DNA of 64,000 nt, taken from the NCBI RefSeq assembly GCF_028769735.1, contig NC_088174.1, forward strand, positions 2,563,501-2,627,500, read 5' to 3'. The notes under the pieces were generated by a model. The model was not told the origin of the DNA. It did not search any database and worked only from the letters and a program-made list of their open reading frames with translations. A program made the translations under genes and the position numbers. This DNA comes from Zonotrichia leucophrys gambelii. Its lineage: Eukaryota > Chordata > Aves > Passeriformes > Passerellidae. Shown piece after piece: positions 50,747-62,870 of the stretch (within the stretch, counting starts at the first letter, position 1; every line of letters starts with the position of its first letter).

Positions 50747-51577
50747 TATATACATGCAATATCCACGCTCCAGTGTAGATGCTCTGGGCACCTTGATTAG
50801 GTAGACAGGAGTGGGTATCAGGCTCACCATGACTGTAGCCCAGAATATCTTGCAAATGCCACACCCCCACGGGTGCTCAGCAGTAGTTCATATTAAGCAA
50901 ATGAGTGTAAACTTGACTTAGCCATAGCAAATGTAGGGTTGGTAAATCCTGTGCCAGCCACTGCGGTCATACAGGAGACCCAAATTAACCTTATAATGGC
51001 ATAAAGATTGGTCACATGTTATCCACGTAGCTAAGATTAAAAAGCAACTGAGCTGTCACAAGCCCAAGATACCAATAAGGTGTCCCCATCAAAGAAGATC
51101 TTAGAATAACGATTAATTGAACTCCACAAAAGCCAGGGCCCAAACTGGGATTAGATACCCCACTATGCCTGGCCCTAAATCTTACCCCTACTAAAGCATC
51201 CGCCCGAGAACTACGAGCACCAATACTCAAAAATCTAAGGACTTGGCGGTGCCCCAAACCCACCTAGAGGAGCCTGTTCTGTAATTGATGATCCACCATA
51301 TACCTGACCATTCCTTGCCAAAACAGCCTACATACCGCCAGCCCACCTCCCCTGAAAGCCCAACAGTGAGTGCAATAGCCCCACCACTAATAAGACAGGT
51401 CAAGGTATAGCCTATGGAATGGAAGCAATGGGCTACATTTTCTAAGTTAGAAAATAACAGCAAAGGGGTATGAAACAACCCCTGGAAGGCGGATTTAGCA
51501 GTGAAGTGGGACAATTGAGCCCTATTTAAGCCGGTTCTGGGGCACGTACATACAGCCCGTCACTCTCCTCACAGCTG
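50747..51577 (+). pseudogene. NUMT: nuclear copy of mitochondrial 12S rRNA
   Basis: About 830 bp, in sense orientation, matches avian mitochondrial 12S rRNA from near its 5' end to near its 3' end. Landmarks in order are CTCCAGTGTAGATGCTCTGG, GGTATCAGGCTCACCATGAC, GTGCCAGCCACTGCGGTCAT (the 530-like loop, one C to T change), AACTGGGATTAGATACCCCA, ACTTGGCGGTGCCCCAAACC, TATAGCCTATGGAATGGAAG and GGGGCACGTACATACAGCCC. Substitutions fall in normally invariant positions (ACCGCCCGTC became ACAGCCCGTC; CCACGATATACC became CCACCATATACC) and small indels are present, so this is a non-functional nuclear insertion and not real 12S. The 3' terminal helix and the flanking tRNAs are not seen. The good preservation suggests a fairly recent transfer, but no divergence was computed. 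Confidence 0.93.
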
Positions 51578-51613
51578 CCACACAACTGCCTTAACTCTGA
51601 CCTGACAGAAATT

Positions 51614-52346
51614 GCCCGAGCCTGGCACTGTGCTTGGCCATGGCAAGCAGAGCCCCGAGCCTGGCACTGTGCTTGGCCATGGCACGCAGAGCCCAGAGCC
51701 TGGCACTGTGCTTGGCCATGGCAAGCAGAGCCCCGAGCCTGGCACTGTGCTTGGCCATGGCAAGCAGAGCCCCGAGCCTGGCACTGTGCTTGGCCATGGC
51801 AAGCAGAGCCCCGAGCCTGGCACTGTGCTTGGCCATGGCAAGCAGAGCCCAGAGCCTGGCACTGTGCTTGGCCATGGCAAGCAGAGCCCCGAGCTGGCAC
51901 CTGCTTGGCGTGGCACACGAGCCCAAGCTGGCACTGGCTGCATGGCACGCAGAGCCCAGAGCCTGGCACTGTGCTTGGCCGTGGCAAGCAGAGCCCCGAG
52001 CCTGGCACTGTGCTTGGCCATGGCAGCAGAGCCCTAGCCTGGCACTGTGCTTGGCCGTGGCAAGCAGAGTCCAGAGCCTGGCACTAGAGCTTGGCTTTGG
52101 CAGCAACAGAGCCCAGAGCCTGGCACTGTGCTTGGCCTGGCAACAGAGTCCCGAGCCTGGCACTGAGCTTGGCCATGGCAACAGAGCCCCGAGCCTGGCA
52201 CTGGCTTGGATGCAACACAGAGCCCATTAGCCTGGCACTGAGCTTGGCCATGGCACACAGAGCCCTAGCTGGCACTGTGCTTGGCCATGGCAAGCAGAGC
52301 CCCGAGCCTGGCACTGTGCTTGGCCATGGCAAGCAGAGCCCCGAGC
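51614..52346. repeat. 39-bp minisatellite, about 18 copies
   Basis: The unit is GAGCCTGGCACTGTGCTTGG followed by CCATGGCAAGCAGAGCCCC. The first seven copies, from 51618, keep an exact 39-bp register with few changes (CACGCAGAG, CCAGAG variants). From about 51890 the units become irregular, with deletions and variants such as TGGCCGTGGC and TTGGCTTTGGC. The last two copies are again close to the consensus. Each unit contains TGCTTGGCCATGGCAAGCA, an 18-bp palindrome with a one-base bulge. Because 39 is a multiple of three and the unit has few stops, open frames of 115-198 codons appear on both strands; these are artefacts. Confidence 0.95.
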
Positions 52347-52600
52347 CCGCAGCGTGGGTCAGGGCGGGAGCCGGAGCCCAGGGCAGCCGGCGCTTCACCT
52401 GTGCGGGAGAGGAAGGCAGGGCAGCCGGGGTTATGTAAGCAAATTCCCGGCTGGAATGTGCAGAATGTACACAGAGGGTGTGCCGGGCTGCCCGGGAGCT
52501 GGGGCCAGGGAACACAGCCCATGGGCAACGGGTTCCCTGGCAAAGGCGTTCCCAAAGCGCAGCTCGTGTTCTCTGCCCTCGCACGGAGACACAAAAGTCA
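52347..52600. promoter_or_regulatory. CpG-rich block after the minisatellite
   Basis: About 18 CpGs occur in roughly 250 bp, including AGGGCGGGAGCCGGAGCC, CAGCCGGCGCTTC and AAAGCGCAGCTCGTG. GGGCGGG near 52363 would fit an Sp1 site. It could be a small CpG-island promoter or the GC-rich flank of the array. The short splice-like segment at 52962 lies 360 bp downstream on the plus strand, but nothing ties them together. Confidence 0.3.
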
Positions 52601-52961
52601 TCAGATACAAGCAGGGACAGCACAGTGAACTATTTAATGATACTAAGATAATCATGAATAAAACAGTCAACGTTTCTCCAGTGGCCTCATCTCCTTCCTG
52701 CAAGGCAAGACTTCTGCAATTGTTGGCAAAAATAGTGCAGGCAAGATATACAATCAAAGGTAAAGAAAAAATCTCACACCGTTTCCGGAGCAGTCTGGGT
52801 TTTAGGCTCTTGCTACTTTGGACTTTTTCCCATGACTAATTAACACATCCCTTCCTTAAATCTACTCAAAACCCCAAGCAGGCAAAGGCAAAAAAAGAAT
52901 ATTTCAGTATTCAATGAGTCTGCTCTAACCACTGAAATGCTCCTTTTGTTTTTCTCCTCAG

Positions 52962-53005
52962 GTGGCACTTGAAGTAATCAAACCCAACTGGTAAAGGTAT
53001 TGAAA
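52962..53005 (+). other. Candidate short non-coding exon
   Basis: A strong acceptor (pyrimidine run CCTTTTGTTTTTCTCCTCAG ending at 52961) is followed after 44 bp by a consensus donor, AAA then GTAAGTC at 53006. All three plus-strand frames carry a stop within the 44 bp, so if it is an exon it would be UTR or part of a non-coding RNA. Neighbouring exons were not found. Chance matches of this quality do occur in long AT-rich sequence. Confidence 0.2.
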
Positions 53006-56000
53006 GTAAGTCTGCTTTAAATTTACAGATGTTTGTAAAGCAAGTACTTATGAAATCATGGAATAAAACCTCATCCAGCTGAGAGACAGATTTATCTAAC
53101 TAAAAAAAAACTGAGGGATCTGAGTGAATTTGTGTGTTGAATACATTTACTAGATACTTAACCACTGGCTTTGCAAACCTGCTGTGGGCATCCAAAGTGT
53201 GCATGAATATCTCCTGATTTCAGTACAAAACGAGTTAGGGGCAGAATTCCACTCCTGCACAGCTCCAGCACTGCATCCTGTGAGTGTTTTGTGACTGCCA
53301 ACAAGAAATCCGAGTTCAGCTATCTGCAGTGGTACTTGAACTAGTTCTACTGATCAGAACTAATTATAAGAAAAGTTCACACATTGAATGTCAAAGATGA
53401 ATCCACAGAGGAAATATAACACATGAAACACATGTTCCAGACATGCTGTTCAAAACAAATCTGAAAAAAATAAGGTCAAGGCACCTGGAATATTTCTCAC
53501 AGAGATTCTGCAAGCTAAGTAGTGAAGTGGCGTTAAATAAATTACATGGTTTCAGATTACTCACTCTGCAGCTACAGACTACAGAAGAGTCTGGCTCTTT
53601 GGGGTACCTGCTAGAGCACAACAAAAGTGTCTGGAGAAACACACAAAGAAGAGCAGAAATTCTCAATACTGTGTAACTCTTGGCCATGACTTGCTTTCTG
53701 TTTCATACACTGCAGTCTCTTCTTCAGGAGCAGGATGCTGGGCGGACTCACTAAGCAGCTTTGTATTGAGAATTTGAGAACAGAAGCCTCAGCAGGAACT
53801 GGACACAGACATGCAGGTTCACAGGCTTCTCTGAAGCCCCCTCACACCAGCTCAGTGCAGGATGGGGCACTAAGGTAAATTTAATTTAGAACCAGATGTA
53901 TATCCCAGCATTTGGTTAATTTTGCAGGTCCAAAGCTTTACACAATTGTGTGAGCCACTATTTCCTGAGGTAACAAAAGGGATTGTTCACCATGCACTCA
54001 GCTTCTGTTAGAAAAGAGATCCCAAATTCTTCTGGAAATTTCATATTCTCAAGTGCCATTTTTCATAGAAATGGCCCCGTTTTTGAGTTCATAGACAGCG
54101 GAAAAAGCAATAAAACCTTTAGATGTGAGGTGATTTGTCATCTTGCTAGAAATACTTTACCACAATTCTAATTCACCACCATCCCAGGAAAGGCTGCCTA
54201 TAACACACTGAGAGCCAGCTTGGGCTGAGAGCCAGCAAAGCACTCCAGCATGATTTCAGCTTTCACTGTACCACTGCCTCGAGTGAGATGACTTAACAAG
54301 CATTACAATTAGAAAGCCTAAATGGCTAATTTAGAGCCTTGGTGTGAACTTCCTAGAGTGAGTATCACAGCACACAGCTATACCATTTTGAGTTTATAAA
54401 GCCCTGCCACATGGCCCAACCTGAGCAAGGCCCTACAGATGAGCTCCAGGTGAATTTAGATGGGAATGGACAATACTTGCAAAAGGCCTTCAGCAGAGGC
54501 CTTTGTATTCGAGTCTTTTATCCCACTGTAGGTGAGAGTATACTTTATACATCCCAGGAGGAAAATAACTTAGTCAGAAAGCTCTCAAGGAAAGATAAAG
54601 AGTACAGACAGAAAAGCTATTGTGCATGAATCCAGGTGGAATCATAAGTCTTTCTCAAAATGCTGAAAGAATAAATCCCTCTTCTACAAACTACAGGAAA
54701 AGATGTGGTTCCCATACACATCTGAGTGGCAAAGCAACTTCCCACATAGTCACATCTGCCTCCTTTTTCCTCTGTTCCACTGCTTAAATTCTGCCATGAG
54801 AGTAAACACAAGAGGGGGCAAGGGGCTGCATAGGCACCTGGTCAGGGCAAGGAGAAAAGGAGGGAAGAGGATTTGTACCTTAGGTATTTGCATATGAATT
54901 TGGCTTCAGCCTTCACGGCATTTACATGCCTTTGAACACTTTCTGTTTCTTTCTGCATTCTTCACTGCTCCATTTTATTTATTTTCACCTTCTGCTTCTC
55001 AGATCTTCTGCCAGACTGCTTATTTAATTCTACTTGCTGCGCTGAAAACACCATTGTTGTCATCCAAATTAATCCCTGAACATAATAAAAACCTCAAAAT
55101 AGCTCAGACAACCAGTTTTCCATCCTTTGGTCTCACTTCAAGTACAGTATAAAAAGCCAGGACTTGGGAGCTCTGACAGTTTACACAGGACCACTCCTAG
55201 GTACATGGCATTTTAGTAGGCACAGGAGGCTTTTCCTTCTCCACCAATCTTTTTCTTTCACCAGCTGAGACTGCTCAGAGTCCCCCACCATCTCCAGCCC
55301 AGTTATCCCCTCTGCCCAAGTAATCCATTGCAAGACTTTATGGTTTTCAAATAAACTTGATACTTTTGAAATATTGCCTTCTGTGACAGGTTAGTTGAAA
55401 AGCAAGATAAACTAAGATTAGCTTTGCTTTTAGGGATGAGGGAAGGGAAGCATCTCCTAAGAGACTGTAATGAAGCTGCAGGACACTCTGGCTACAGATG
55501 TCCTGTTGGGTTTTCTATGTTCCTCTCTGTTCAAACTGCACAGAGGAAAAAAAATAGGGAAAATAAGACCAGACAAAAAAAGCCAAGACAACAAAAAGGA
55601 AAATAAATGAAACATGATAGGAGCAATATTTTCCCCAAACCTGCATTACCATTGTCTGTCCTCAAACTTTTTCTCTTGCAGTCTTCTCAGAGATGAGAAG
55701 GGCTCTGAAAAGATTAAACACCCTTTTTCTTGCTGGCTTTGTCCAGTCTCTCAGTTGTGTATTTTTTCAAGGATTCTCACTGATTACCCTTAGTGTTTTT
55801 AGTTTCCTTGATTTGAACTAGATTTCTAACAAATGCCATAATGTGAGTTTAACAATGCATAGTGAGAAAAATATTCACTTGAAATATAAACAAAACAATC
55901 ACACTGGGAGTATAATAATTTTTGAAGCTGTTTCTAACTTCTAAAGGTCTACTTTGGACCTATTCCTACAGTCTGCACGACTCCCATTTGATTTTTTCAC

Positions 56001-59000
56001 ATAGAATTCACAATTATTCCTACCATTTATGTCATCCAGTAGCACTTCTAAATTAGAAAACCAGACTGGAACTTCAGCAGGCTGTCTGAGTATTAACCAA
56101 TCTCAGCTCCTCTGCTCTGACAAAGCCCTGGCTGAGAGATAAAAAAGAATCACATACCTTACTTGTTAAGAGCTATTCATGCCAACTCTTCCTCTTGCTG
56201 CTCTGCACTAATCACAAATTAGAAAGAATTTTCATGTTGTCAACACAGAGACCTTATGTGAATACAGATATGAGAAATAAACCAAAAAGTATCAAAATCT
56301 TTGAACGTATGCTTATGCTAATTTAGCAAAGAATTAATTGGCCAAAATTTATGCAGGCAGCTCTCCAGTCTATGGATATGTAAGATGCTATTTTAAAAAA
56401 CAGTGTTTTTTTAAAAAGTAAGTGTTAACAACAAAAAGTGTGATTAAATCCAAAACATTTTAAACATCCAGTTTTTACAGGCTCTTGATTTTGCCATTCA
56501 CTGATTTGGGGAAGCCAAACTGTAGTTTTCTGCTTCATTTTCTGTTCATACCAGGTTCCCTTTTTAGCTCTGACACTAAACACAGCAGGACTGCATTTAA
56601 ATAAAAACATGCAGTTTCCAGGGGTATTGTGGATGTATTTTCCAGCTCAAAGATATTCACACTCATATCAGACTCTGTAAAGAACAAAACAAAAAGCCAA
56701 GTCTAACCCACACTGTAATCCTAAAATATCTGCCAGTAGTCCTTTAATCCTGAAAGATAAACCAGAATAAGATCATTACATTTATGCAGAGCACAAAGCC
56801 CTCCTAAAACAAAGCCTTATAACTGTGGGGAGTTTCCCTGATTTTTTGCCACAAACTGAAATAGCCAATTGCTTCAGGAGGTCTGAGGCACGAGCAAAAG
56901 TTCAACACTGACATTTCCAGCCTCAGCAGAAAAATTATTCTGTCATTTGAAGAAGTATTTACCACCTTGTAGCTGCTCTTTCCCATGGCAGTGTTTCTAT
57001 CCTCTCAGAACTGTTTAAGAGGGATACTCTTCCTTATTTTAACTTGGCTGCCATCAATAAGGGCTAACTGATAGAGAAGTAAGTAATGTGCATAGCTGCC
57101 TCTCCACAGCTCTGGAATCCTTTGAACTAGAAGCCCCTCAAAGCTTTCACTGAAAGGCAGATTTTTGCACTTGGACTGGGGCTGATATCCTTGAAACCAT
57201 AATATTTACATTCTTTCTCTTTTATATTGCTTTTCCTAAATGCTTCCATGAGACAGTTAAAAATAGAAGGTGAGACACTCGAGCTGCACAGAAGGCAATG
57301 TGTGCTCCCCACGGTTTCTCTGTGCCTGTTCCTTTTTGATGAGTAGGGGAAATACCTCCCAGGTCAGTCCTGCATCTCCTGCTCCTGCAGGGAAGGTTCC
57401 TCCACTGCAGCTCTCCAGCCTGGCTCACACCCAGGAGGCTGCAGGAGCTCCTGCCCAGGTGATGGAATGAAGGATGCTGAGAGATTCGTGTGCTGACCTG
57501 GGAAACTCAACTGGCTCTTCCCTGGAGGATCTGTTTGAGATCCTGCCTCGGTTTTTCTGGCTTCCACATCACCTCCTCCGCCATCCACGCCCCGTGCTGG
57601 AGGTTTTCTGACACTGCAGCACTTCAGCAAGACTTCAGGAATTGGCTTTCCTACTGCATGTTGTCAGTATATTTTTCAAGCAAATTGAGTTGACTTTTCA
57701 ATGTCACTTTCTTAAGGTCCCCTCAGTAACTCATCTCTTGAATACTGAAGTCTAATACAGAAAGAAGTTTCATCCTAACCTGGGCCTTTCTTCTCAGAAA
57801 GTTGTGATCTGCTTACTCTGGGGACTCTCCAAACTCTAACCAGCATGGGAAGAGCAAGACCTGTCACTCACCTTGATGCAGGATACAGATGAAGGATAAT
57901 AGACAGAAGGAATGGTTCTTGAAATCTCTAGTCCCAGTCACCATTTCTTTATAAACAGTATTTTTATGGTTTGCAAAGCAGCAATGTTCACGTGCATCTG
58001 ATGTTCTTTCATTCCAAATGCATTTCTTTCCTATAAATAATGTTTAGATTTGTTTACCTGTATTCCAACTGTGAAAAGGCAAATGTGACTAAATTATTTA
58101 ACTGATTTTACTTCTTCCTTCCTTTTGTGACTGATTTTTTTACTGTTCTTTATGCTTGATTATCCTTTCATTTTGTCTGCCAAAAGACCTCTCAATTTAG
58201 ATTCCTTCTCAAATCCAGTAATTTCCCCACCTCTATGCTTTCCTTTAAATGCAACCAATGGTTTATCTCTTTCAGGCTTTAAATCTTTCCACTAGGCCTA
58301 CATTCTCAGTGTTTATTTGTATAATAACTGATTAATTTGCAATCCTTTGAAAATTCTTACTAATATTTTAGTAGGTTTTTTTCCCCTCACACTTAGAAGA
58401 TGATACAGTGTTTGTCTTTTGAAGCCAGAGAGATAAAACAGTGATCCATAACTCCATGGACAAAGCACAGTGGAAAAATCAGCAGGTTTCAGCCAGAAAA
58501 ACTAACAATCAAGAACCTTTTGGCAGGTCTGAAATTTAACTTAAAGCTGCAAAATACATCATTTGAGACAGTTTCAAGTCTTGACCAAATCTTTACTGGA
58601 AATTACAGTAGCAAAACAAAGCAGAGTCTCCTGAGACACCCTCACATCTCAGTTAACAGGGTTAATCACCTGGCAGCTTGCAAGCATTTATTTCACATAA
58701 GAGGGAATGTTCCAGATGATTCTGGAATTTGATGGAAAAGATTGTTGAATTCAATAATATTCAAACTCTGGCAGCATTAGCCAGTGCCAAACTTGCTGGG
58801 TCCAAAATATTATTTCTCTTCAAATATTATTTCCTTCTCATGGAGTTTAAACTCCACGAGGCTCCAGCTTACACTTGTTCTCTGCAAGACCAACTGGCAA
58901 GAAATTTCACAGACAAAGCCCAAACAATTCACCCTGGGGCCTCACCATAAACAAAGTCATATATGAATGCGATTTTTATTACAAAAGCTGTAAAGATTTC

Positions 59001-61610
59001 CTGGAAGCTCATCTGTGAAGCTGCTGAATGCTGCATACCTAGCTGAGGTTTCCATCACACTGCCTCCAACTCCATGGACTTTCCAGGAGATGGGAAGATT
59101 TTGAATATCCTATTCCAGCAGTGGTGCTTAGGTTGAAGGAGAGTATCATTAGCCAGAGTTTAATGAATTTCTTATTCTGATCAAGCATTATTTTTTTTCT
59201 TCTGGAGATGGCAGTAGCATCTACGCACAGATCACTTAATTGCCTTTCTGCCTTTTCATTTGAGGCTTGGAGGGAATAATTAAGTGGAAGATGTGACAAA
59301 GAGAGAGAGACACTTTTGCAACATATGAAAAACAGGTTTCATTCTCTCTCCTCCCCATTTTACATCCTCAGAACAAGTCATGTCTTCATCTCTTCTCTAG
59401 TTTGTTTGGCAATCATGGCTGCTGTCAATCACCTGCACACACAGGTCACGAGCTCTGAAAAACAGGAGGTGCTCAATCACACAATTCTCATGAAGCTGAC
59501 CTTTTCAAACAAATTGATTTTATTTTTCCAGATCAAGCTTGCATTAAGAATATCCCAGCAGAGAAATATAGCTGAGGAAATAGAGCCCAAACACCATATG
59601 GGCAAGCTGCAACAATGCCATTAATCTGCTCACCTGCCTGTCCTGCCTCCTCCCACCCCAGCCCCACATCAACCCCAGATCTTTCAGATGTCTTTAATGT
59701 TTAGTTAAACAAAGAAGGTCTTTTCCTCTGTTCCAAGTCTTTCAGTTACTTGCCTAAATAGTTCTAAGTGACAGTTTTTTACATACAGCTCTCTGCCTCC
59801 TTTCCAGCATTATGCAGACCACCCAACACTCAGCTCCTTTGCCCTCCCTTCTCCTCCTACAGCTGGTTGCATCTTGGGTTGAAATTTCTCAGAGGATCAA
59901 ACACCACACGTGTTCACCTTGTAATAGATTCAGCATGTAACAGACGAAGCCCTGATCCAAACTGGTCCTTGGATGCTGTCAGAATACAAAGTGACCATTC
60001 CATATATTTTTGGTTTTAAATAAGCTTCTGATTCATGCTCCCCCGGTAGTGGCAAGGCCACGTGAGTGTGACAGAAATAAACTGTGTGACCTCCATATCA
60101 GTGGGGGATCTGCTTCAGGTTGTGCTCTCAGAGCAGAAATGGGAGAAGGGGGAGCCAAGCAGGCAGCACTTCAATGTCTCTCCTCCCCCTCTGTGCTATG
60201 CCCTACCCTTCCAGGGCTATGCTTCCACACTCCAGGCTTTCCTGCTGGCCTAAACTTCTGTTTGCTTCACAGCATCTTCTCAAAAGATTTCCAAATTCTA
60301 CAAAATGAGCAGCATTCATCAATTTTTTCTTAAAATCTACAGAAAAGTGTCAGAGAGCAAGCTACTGTCAAGCAGGCAAGCTCTAAATGTCTTTCCAAAC
60401 ACAGATTACTTTGTTGAATAAAAAGCATTTCAGAGCCAAGGAATGATCATGTTTATTTTCTTATCTCCTTGATGAAACAGAACTAATTTCTCTCACGTTC
60501 AAAGAGATTGTGTTCAGAGAGAGCTCCGTTTTTAGAACTGCAGCTCCTAACATCCCCATTAGCTTCTCCCTGCAGTTTAAACTTCTGCCAGCAAAATACA
60601 GGCAGATCTGCTGGGTGTGGTCTGATGCCCATCCAGGAGGTCTCTCAAACCATATGTTTCTAATGGTTCTAATCTATGATTTAATCAATCTAAAAGAACA
60701 AGAGCTGTGTGAAAGGAGAAAAGGACTTTATCTAGAAATGAAAGAAATTCAATCAAATGTCATTTTCAGAGATTTAAAAGGTGTTATATCTCCCAGCAGG
60801 TGCTAAAGACAGGAAAGCTTCACTCAGTGATCAGTGCTTTCCCTGCTGTGTTCAGAGCAATGGGTTCTGCTCCTCATCCACAAACCCCAAGGGCAGTGAG
60901 CAGCTCTTGGAGCAGAAAACATGAAAGAATTTGCCTTACAAAAAAAAGGATAAAAAAGAAAAAAATAGACCCTCCCACAAGAAACTCACTTGTCCTTTGG
61001 AGACTTTTAGAAGTCCACTTGTTAATCTTTTCTTTGTGTTTCCAATTGTAGAAATGTTGAGAATTACAGGGCAGTAGGCAGGTTTGAGCTGTGTGTGTGA
61101 TGTGATGCACTCATTTGTGCAGAGGTGCAGGTTTACTTGCAAAAGAGGTACAGAATTTGCAATGATAGTGTCACAACATTCTAGGGTCATACAATAACAC
61201 GCAACTGCTGTACCTCAGGTCCTTGAGATAAAAACTGTTTAAACCAGGATATAGGCTTTTCAGAATAATTATGTTTCTAGCCAAAAAATGATGTACTTGA
61301 TTGTTCTGTAGTGGCACCAGATTGCAGTGTCCAAATTTGGGGATCCCACATAAAATCTCCTATACAGGAGCTGATACTAAAGGAGTAAATTCACAGCTGA
61401 GGCATCCCTAGTCCTTGCCTGATACCCTCCTCTGGGCTCACCCTCCCTGGCCTGGGCAGTGCTTCCATGACAGCCCATGGCTTTTGCCTGGCTCTGCAGC
61501 AGGCAGGTACAGCACCTCTGGGCCCTGCTCTTGTTGCCTGGGAAGTGTCCTGAGGACACAGCTGTGCCCTGAGCACCCAGACAGGAGGACAGAGCCCAGT
61601 CAGTGCAGAG

Positions 61611-61658
61611 AGGCACCAATAAACATTTCAGGAGAGGCTCCAATAAACATTTCAGGAG
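61611..61658. repeat. 24-bp tandem duplication
   Basis: AGGCACCAATAAACATTTCA plus GGAG, repeated at 61635 with one change (CACC to CTCC). Each copy carries an AATAAA hexamer. Confidence 0.9.
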
Positions 61659-62829
61659 CCAGGCTGTGCCAGGAGACAGCTCTGCTGGTGTCCCTGAGCT
61701 CTGAGCCCCGCCCTGCTGCATCCCTGAGGAGGCAGGCTCAGCCTAACCGGGAGGTGGATGAAAAGGATCGCTGGCTTCTTTTGCTCCATCAGAGCACATT
61801 CCTCGGACCCCAGCCCTCAGGGGCTTTACTGAACTTGCTGTGTGCTACACACACTTGGCTGTCTCATTAAACACCACGTTTGGCAAATCCCACCTGCCTT
61901 AGGCCATGTCTACGCAGTAAAGCTTCGCCAGAGTTTTGCACACCCAAGGTCAGCTCAGGGCATGGAAAATACACATCCTATGGCTGACACTGTTACAATG
62001 GTGGCACTCTGGGGACTTGATATCATCTGTGCTAGCAGCAGAATCCAGGTGAGTGCACCTTCTGCTGTTCAGGAAGGTGAAGTCCCTAAGGCACCAAAAA
62101 ACCTGCTGGCAGAATATGCTGTGCCTCCACCAGGTTGTCTGTCCTGCCCCAGCACAATAAATAGCTTTTGCTGGGTGCACAAGACAAACTAATTGCAAGC
62201 TCTACCTGCAGACTCCCATCTGGCACCTCTTTGTTCACTTTCTCTTCCTTATACACCATAGAGCTCCTCAGCCTTTACTTTGGAAAAGACTCGCAGTTGC
62301 CTCGGGATGTAACAGAAATTCTCTGTGAATTTTTCATGTTGTGTTTACAAAATACACAGGTTAAAACATGCTTTTGGAGCTCAGTTTCTTGCAGATATCA
62401 ATTATACCAAGGTTCTTTTTGTAAAAATACTACCTACATTTACTGGGGGAGACACACTCAATACCAAGAATGCAAACTGCTGGGAGCCAAGGGAGGCAGT
62501 GATGGGCAAAGAGGGCAACACCAGGTCTTTGGGATTGTCACTGACACATCATGACAAACATTCCCAAGCAGGTTCTGTGCAAAATAAACTGTGCCCTTTC
62601 TCCTTAAAATAAACATCCTTGCTATACTTACTGAAACCAGGAATGTGCCATTATTAATGATAATGTAGTGCAGGAGACAGCTTTTCTTAAGGTTACCCAA
62701 AATATTTTTGCTGCTCCATCAGATGTATTGTTAGAGCTCACCAAACCCAGAGCTGTGGTGCACCTGTTTTCTCTCAGACACATCTTATTTTTCTTCCTTG
62801 GAAGTCCCAGCTGGCGTCCAGGTTTTCTT

Positions 62830-62870
62830 AAATTGCTACCAGAGCTAATTGCTAAATTGCTACCAGAGCA
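62830..62870. repeat. 24-bp-period short duplication
   Basis: AAATTGCTACCAGAGC occurs at 62830 and again at 62854. Confidence 0.85.

Noticed and set aside
50747..51577. A functional mitochondrial 12S rRNA gene
   Set aside because: Flanking tRNAs and 16S are absent, normally invariant positions are changed, and the sequence is embedded in nuclear repeats. It is a NUMT.
51526..52258. Open frames of 115-198 codons on both strands, repetitive
   Set aside because: The unit is 39 bp, a multiple of three, so any frame without a stop stays open along the array. No signal of coding.
54411..54629. 72-codon plus-strand open frame
   Set aside because: Starts after a TATAAAG-like word, but the product has no domain that I recognise, and similar frames are common throughout the window.
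61377..61870. Overlapping 114- and 151-codon frames on opposite strands
   Set aside because: GC-richer sequence has fewer stops; both strands are open together and neither product is recognisable, so coding is not supported.
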